Shown piece after piece: positions 58,349-64,000 of a DNA stretch of 64,000 nucleotides (its first letter is position 1; each line of letters starts with the position of its first letter). Location of the stretch: assembly GCA_946122785.1 (NCBI GenBank), contig CAMGYJ010000002.1:62273703-62337702 (forward strand), in the 5' to 3' direction. The notes under the pieces were generated by a model that worked only from the letters and a program-made list of their open reading frames with translations, ran no database searches and was not told the origin of the DNA. Both the position numbers and the translations under genes were made by a program. This DNA comes from Linum tenue. Its lineage: Eukaryota; Streptophyta; Magnoliopsida; Malpighiales; Linaceae.

Positions 58349-60178
58349 TGATGCAAGCGGAATCCGGGAATCCGAACTCGCTCACGAATCAGAATACGCA
58401 GCTCTCACTTTTTAGGATTTTCTAGGATTTTCTTTCAACAACTCAAAAATAAAATGATAGGATGGAAAAGGATGTCGTGCAACTTCAACACACGAGAAGA
58501 GGCTCGAACAATATCACGGTAGATGCCCTACCACGATCAAGGGGAATACTTGATTGATACAGAGCTCAACGAGTTTGGAATCCACCAAACTCACATTCAA
58601 GAGTCAACACTCAAGAACCAAATGGATTTTTCTATTCATCAAAATCTCAATTGTTTGCCAAAATTCGTGGCTTACAACCCTTTAAATGGGTATAGAAAAT
58701 AAATCTAATGAAAACACCAAAAAGAAAAATAATTTTACACGAAAAAGGAAACAAAAATCGACAGGACCCGAAACCCGGTCTAAATACCTGGTTGGGTAAT
58801 TTACCATCATGGCCGTAGAAAATTCTAGGACCGAATCCTCGGTCTCCCCTTCCATTTCCCCGGTCGGGGAATTGACACTTTCGGCCGGGGGTCTGATGCT
58901 TGTCAAAATCACATTAGTCCTTCACCATTGAAACAGATTTTCCCTCAAAGCTTTCCATCCTGACTTCCAAACAAAATTGTCTAAGGGACTCCAGTTAGGT
59001 TCACCATCTTGTTGTCTCTTCTTCATGTACTTCCACTGACAGAAAAGACAATCATACACACAAATTTGCCATTACGCCCTTGTTTCCCTCCATAAAATCT
59101 TCGCTCCCATTCTGCAAATCCCGTTGTCGTAGTTCTTTGCGTAGCAGCGACAAACCTTAAAGCTTGGGAGTTTCTGCAAGAAAAATCACCATAATCGTAA
59201 AAAGGATCACTATGAATGACCTGCTCTTTTTCCACCGCGACTAGCTCATAGGAATCTCCATCTTCCTTTTGCGGTTCTGGGAAGTTAATCGATAATTTCT
59301 CTGCTTCAAGATTTGCCTCCTTCTCCTCATCCTCTTCCTCCTCCTCTTCAGAACTCAAACTCTGTTGCGCCCGAGAACTCGAACTCTGATCAGCCATAGT
59401 TAGAAGCATAACTCCCACCTAAGCCATATGTGCTAATAGCTGTCTCATGGCGTCTTCAACGTTTGGCTCCATGGTTTGCATCTTTGATGTCTTCCTCGCC
59501 AGGCTCTTGCCCTGATTTGAACCAAAAAAAAAACACAAACCAAAATCCAATATATATATATTCAACCCACGTCCAGCTTTGTGACTAATGAATATTTTTT
59601 TCAACTCTTTTTTTTCCACCGTGAATAGTACACGATTTTTTTTAAACAATGAAAACAAAATAAAAATAACACAAATAGCCGCTGAGTTTGAAGCGGGCTC
59701 TAATAACACCTGATGTAAGATAAATCCGCGAATCCGAACTCTCTCACGAATCAGAATACGCAGCTCTCACATTTTAGGATTTTCTGGGATTTTCTCTAAA
59801 CAACTCAAAAATAAAAGGATAGGATGCAAAAGGATTGTCGTACAACTTCAACACACGGAAAGAGGCTCGAAGAATATCAGGGTAGATGCCCGACCACGAT
59901 CAAGGGTAATACTTGATCGATACAGAGCTCAACGAGTTTGGAATCCACCAAAACTCACATTTAAGAGTAAACACTCAAGAACCAAAAGGGCTTTTCTATT
60001 CATCAAATTCTCAATTGTTTGCCAAATTTTGTGGCTTACAACCCTTTAAATAGGTATGGAAAATAAACCTGTTGAAGACACCAAATAGGAAAATAATTAT
60101 ACACGAAAAAGCAAACAAAAATCAGCAGGACCCGAAACCCGGTCTAAATACCCGGTCGTGTAATTTACCGACCTGGCA
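58349..60178 (-). mobile_element. Short LTR element carrying a cargo ORF, unit B
   Basis: LTRs at 58349-58814 and 59711-60178 and the same interior as 45114-46916. Its presence in both units shows that insertion preceded the A/B duplication. Confidence 0.7.
58922..59418 (-). pseudogene. Captured acidic ORF in LTR element, unit B
   Basis: Copy of the cargo frame at 45677-46161: 131 residues from 59418 with a longer acidic run (EEEEEEDEEKEA), then the same SDPFYDYGDFSCRNSQALRFV part and the same out-of-frame continuation WKYMKKRQQDGEPNW ending in a stop at about 58922. Substitutions between copies are few. The upstream frame to 59709 ends MEPNVEDAMRQLLAHMA just before this start and may be part of the same captured gene. 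Function unknown. Confidence 0.4.
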
Positions 60179-62069
60179 GGGAAAATTAATATAACAACAC
60201 AGATCCATTCGGTTGCGACATCATTTGTGGTATAAGATATGCCACCGAGGGGCATAGATAACCTTTTGGAGTATTAGATCGTGGAAAATATGTATACCAC
60301 CAGAATGCATGGTTCACTATTATGGGTTAAACAACGATGGGGGTGGTTCACTATTTGCAAAACATAACGGTAGCTATAGAGGTGGTGTGACATAGCCAAG
60401 CCAGTTATGAAGCCCAGCGTAGATTATTCACGTTGGGTCCGATGCATTTTGACTCATGTGAAATAATGTAGCCGAGACCGTTGTTGTTCGACTAAGTTTC
60501 AGATTAGCCAGATGGTTTCTCATACGTGATTTTCACACGACAAGAACTACGTCACATGGAAGGTAACCTAGATGGTGAATAGAAGGGGAGAATGTGGAGA
60601 TAAACACAGGGTTGTTACTACGTCGACTCTAGAGATAGCTTACAATTAATATCCAAAACGATCTGAAGCTTGTGACGAAAAATCAATCTATTTGGTATAA
60701 ATCCAGTACCATATTGCCAACACGATAGAAAGAACCAATGTATATATTTGTTCACCAACCTCCATTAGTATGAGGACTTTTCGAAAGAAACTCAAAAATA
60801 AACCCCGTATGGACTGACCTTAAGCAAACAATATCATGTCAATAAATTAGTGGATTTCGAAAAGGGATATCATGAGACGGCTTTTAAATTTCGGATTTGG
60901 GGTTTTATACTTTCAGTTTGTTGCGCTCTCCTTTTGTGACTTCAAGATTCGAGATTTATGCATCTGTCCCACGAATAGAATGAGTTATACGTCTCTCTGG
61001 TTGGTCAAGTAGAAATCTGCATAGGATAGTTCCTTGCGTTGCATGGCATGTCGATACAAGGTGTTTGACGGAGCAACATTGTAGTCAAAGGTAGGAAATT
61101 AAGTTCGTGGTCCTAGTCCTCGTTCGAACATTGCTAGTAGAAGTGCGGACCAAGAAACAATTGTTTGGTTCTATATGATCACTTTGTGGGTTCTTTTTTA
61201 AATCAGAGTAATTGTTATTGGACGAGTATTGGTAGAGTTTTGACATTGCACCGCTAGAAAAGCTCATTTCAGTGAGAGCTATATTCATAAATTTAAAAAG
61301 GTATATAGTTTTATTTTTATTTCGATAACGATATTGTACTACTATGATAGGCATTAATAATATTCGAGCCCATTTGAGCAATTGTCCGTTTTGCGTTTTT
61401 TAATATTCAGCAGATTATAAAACATTTGTCATTCTGAATTGCATAATTTTTACATAACATTTTCGACTGAATTTTGTGTGAAAAATATCTCTCCTCCATG
61501 CAAAAGTTATAATATATACTACTATGTACAATTTTCAACCTAGTTTTATATACAAAAATATCATTGTTAGACCAACCTGAGATGTCAAAAATCCCAATAT
61601 TACAAAAAAAAAAATAGACATTGAGTGAAACACTTAAATACCATATAATGAATCTGTTCGATTAAAAAAAATCTCATTCTTGTGTGACTTATGAATAAAT
61701 TTCTTATCTTTCATTAACGATGTAATTATGTTATTTCATGTACACGAGCATAATCAAGCAAAAAATAAATATTTTTTAAGCAAATTTGTTGATAAAATGA
61801 TGTAGCAATTAAATTAGGAAGATAGGAGTTTGTTACTCATTCAACATTGAAAACTACAACTTGAAAAGTTTCATGAATCGTATGTCACACGAACAGCAAG
61901 AACTGAGATGAAGAGGAAAATTGGGTTGTGCATACCCTTTTTATTATAGTAAGTATATATGTCACACAATTAGCTATTACGACACATATTGTAATGCTTG
62001 GGAAGTTTCATGAATCGTATGACACATGAAACTACGATGATCATGATTGGTGTCCATAAGATTTATGTA
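60179..62069. repeat. Array blocks Q, R and S beside copy 7
   Basis: Q 60188-60474, R 60475-61500, S 61500-62069; closest to 46917-48210 and 49370-51283. S lacks a short segment (ATGTATTGGGTTG) just 3' of the stop codon. Confidence 0.5.
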
Positions 62070-62526
62070 TTAATGGTCGTCCCCGGGAGATGGTGCGTCA
62101 TGGTTTTTGTTATGATGAGGTTTCTCACCGTCACAATCAATTTCATCTCCGTTTACTCCCGCAACATTCGAAGACAACGGTGCTGGCGGGGAGGTGTCAC
62201 TGGCCGCCTATATATAAAACCAATACAGGATTAAATTGGAAATATTTGTTCATCTGGTTAACTACGTACATGAATCATATAATTAACAATATATATCAAG
62301 CTGCTGCGTAGTTCCAACTTTTTCATTAACATGGCAGGAAGTCAAAAAGAACGCATGCATGCACCGATCGTGAAATCACCTGATGGACGCCGTCAACCTT
62401 AACCGAAGCTGTGGAAGGGAGCGGTGATGACTTGGTTGCTGAAAGTCGGAGCCCGGAAGAGCTACTGCAGACTAGAAGGCAAGCAGCGACTAACACGAAC
62501 AACAAAATACAAGCTTTCGAAGCCAT
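62070..62526 (-). CDS. Secreted small peptide precursor, array copy 7
   Basis: Exons 62380-62526 and 62070-62207 encode the same 94 residues as copies 1 and 5, ending HDAPSPGDDH. The only nearby change I saw in the transcribed part is in the 5' leader (TTTGTAAGTT to TTTGAAAGTT). A 13-bp deletion lies 3' of the stop, in the presumed 3' UTR. Splice sites and the TATA box are kept. Secreted peptide precursor by its signal peptide; receptor and role unknown. Confidence 0.75.
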
Positions 62527-62626
62527 AGCTACAAATTTATATGTTGAGGAAAATTTGCTTCTGCTTTTGAACTGTGAGTTTTAGCTTTGAAAGTTAATAC
62601 TGAAAGGAGAGTGGTGTCGATCAAGG

Positions 62627-62634
62627 TTTATATA
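62627..62634 (-). promoter_or_regulatory. TATA box of peptide gene copy 7
   Basis: TATATAAA on the minus strand, 101 bp before the ATG. Confidence 0.6.
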
Positions 62635-62635
62635 C

Positions 62636-64000
62636 ACAGCCAAATCCGGCCGGCAGGAATTAAGACTCCAAATTTGATTTTGCGTGAGAAACAGGAATGT
62701 AAAGAATTAGCTTTCGTACGTAATCCTTTCTGCTATAGTTTGTCGTTAATCCTTAGGCCATATTGCGAAGCCCGGATACATAAACCCTCTTCCTTTTGTT
62801 TCTTTTAAGTTGAGAATATTTGCCGACCCATAGAGAATCTCCTCACCTAATCAATGTTTTAATCCTATATATTATCGCATTAACATATATACACGTACTC
62901 TCTTCCATTAGTCTTCCTTTTGTTTCTTTTGAGTTCAGAATATTTGTCCGACCAATATATAGTTTGTCAGCTAATCAAAGTTTTAATCACATATATATTT
63001 TCGTATTAACATATATACACGCAAGTCGAACTTTGTTTTCGGGGAGCTGGGCAGAAGGAAAAAGAGGCTCCTTTTGAAGGATGCTGGTTGGGATGGGAGA
63101 GGCTGACGCGATGGTAGGGGTTTACGTATTGTGCTGCGTGGGCTTGGCTCATTATTAGTTGGCCCATTAGATGCCGAGTTCGGCTACGTAGGGTTATTGG
63201 TAGGGTTTGCGTACTATATACGTGTAAGTTCGGCATTAGTCCGATTTAGCGAATAATACAACTAAAGATTTATCGACACCAACGTCGTTCTCTCGCTTGT
63301 TAGCTACAAGTAAATCCTTGCATCGTGGGCAATCCTTCATCATATATTATATCGGTTAGGCTAGCGTACGCAAGACGTACAATAATCTTATCGAATGCCT
63401 TTCGTGGTTATTGTTGCTTTATAATTATATTATTATAATTAGCCGATTTCAAATTGTATAGTATATGTAATGTAGATTATTGTTGGTTTATAATTATATT
63501 ATATTTTATGCACCATCTTAGGGTTTATAGTTTAGATTTAGATAATTAGGACCTACGGTTCACTAATTAAGGGTTAGGTTATAGTATCATGCACAAAAAT
63601 CCTGCTAATTCGAGTTCTAGATAGCGTTTTCATATTCAAGGTATGCGGTACCCCGAATTTCACCCGGGGTACCGTAGAAGGCACCCACCATATGGGGAGT
63701 TCTATGGTACCCAGAGTGAAATCCGAGTATTCGTAGGGTTTGTTGCTATCCAAAGGGGAGGAGGAGAGTCGGCCATATATATTGTTCTTTGTACTGTTGT
63801 TCAACATCAAGCAATAACTATCAATAGCTAGGAGAGTCTTTAGGATCTCCCGTGGATTAGTCCTAAACCTTTCAGGGATATCAGGTAAAACCGAGTTTTT
63901 GTCGTTCATATTTCGTTTCTTAACATGGTATCATAATTATTTGGTTCTCCATAACCTCCCGAAGCACATAGAGCTACACATTCACTATATTCGGGACTTG
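62636..64000. repeat. Promoter flank, block T and copia LTR/MITE composite
   Basis: Upstream flank of copy 7 (to about 63010), block T (63060-63575), hairpin MITE end (about 63650) and copia LTR with primer site at 63926; the window ends inside the composite. The array therefore continues to the right. Confidence 0.6.

Overview
The window is nuclear DNA of a flowering plant, probably a eudicot. The evidence is spliced genes with AT-rich GT-AG introns, Ty1/copia elements with tRNA-Met primer sites, a plant L1-type LINE, Helitrons, hAT, CACTA and MULE-type MITEs, and long (AT)n tracts. I cannot name the species. There are no operons, CRISPR arrays, rRNAs or tRNAs that I can recognise. Most of the window is one repeatedly duplicated segment that has been invaded many times by transposons.

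The core of the duplicated segment is a small two-exon gene on the minus strand for a predicted secreted peptide precursor of 94 residues. It has a signal peptide, a Ser/Pro-rich and acidic pro-region, and a short C-terminus ending SPGDDH or SPGDEN. Six spliceable copies lie at 8.28-8.74, 14.99-15.45, 33.20-33.66, 51.28-51.74, 56.07-56.52 and 62.07-62.53 kb. A seventh at 18.35-18.55 kb keeps promoter and exon 1 but has lost exon 2. Each copy has a TATA box about 100 bp upstream of the ATG. Around each lies a recurrent set of blocks: P, Q and R (decayed, no recognised gene), S (3' flank), the gene and promoter, T (LTR-like), then a copia-LTR/MITE composite and (AT)n tracts.

Layout: 1-2.66 kb is a partial unit (T, copia LTR, P, R). 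2.66-6.35 kb is an inserted mosaic of two CCCG-rich repeats, a CACTA terminus, a promoter-like block and AT-flanked MITEs. 6.35-9.8 kb is unit 1 with gene copy 1. 9.8-12.85 kb is LTR/MITE material with a hAT MITE. 12.85-15.8 kb is the unit with copy 2. 15.25-20.87 kb is a tandem duplication containing a higher-order minisatellite, with a 576-bp templated insert at the junction. 20.9-30.8 kb is outside the array and holds a His-rich secreted protein gene (22.78-23.39 kb), a Helitron with a spliced Helitron-N/RPA-like gene (23.95-25.59 kb), a DUF4283-like pseudogene and a 239-bp mini-Helitron. 30.6-31.3 kb is a copia fragment. 31.3-48.2 kb is the unit with copy 4 (unit A), enlarged by a 6.0-kb Helitron, a LINE, a non-autonomous copia element and an LTR element carrying a cargo ORF. 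48.2-52.2 kb holds copy 5. 52.2-60.2 kb holds copy 6 and its flank (unit B), which is the pre-insertion counterpart of unit A and has its own MULE-like insertion. 60.2-64 kb holds copy 7.

Comparing units A and B gives exact empty sites for the Helitron, LINE and copia element in A and the MULE-like element in B, while the LTR cargo element is shared. This orders the events: LTR cargo insertion, then segmental duplication, then lineage-specific insertions. The peptide coding exons are nearly invariant among copies, which suggests recent amplification, gene conversion or selection. Coordinates of repeat blocks are approximate unless a junction is stated.
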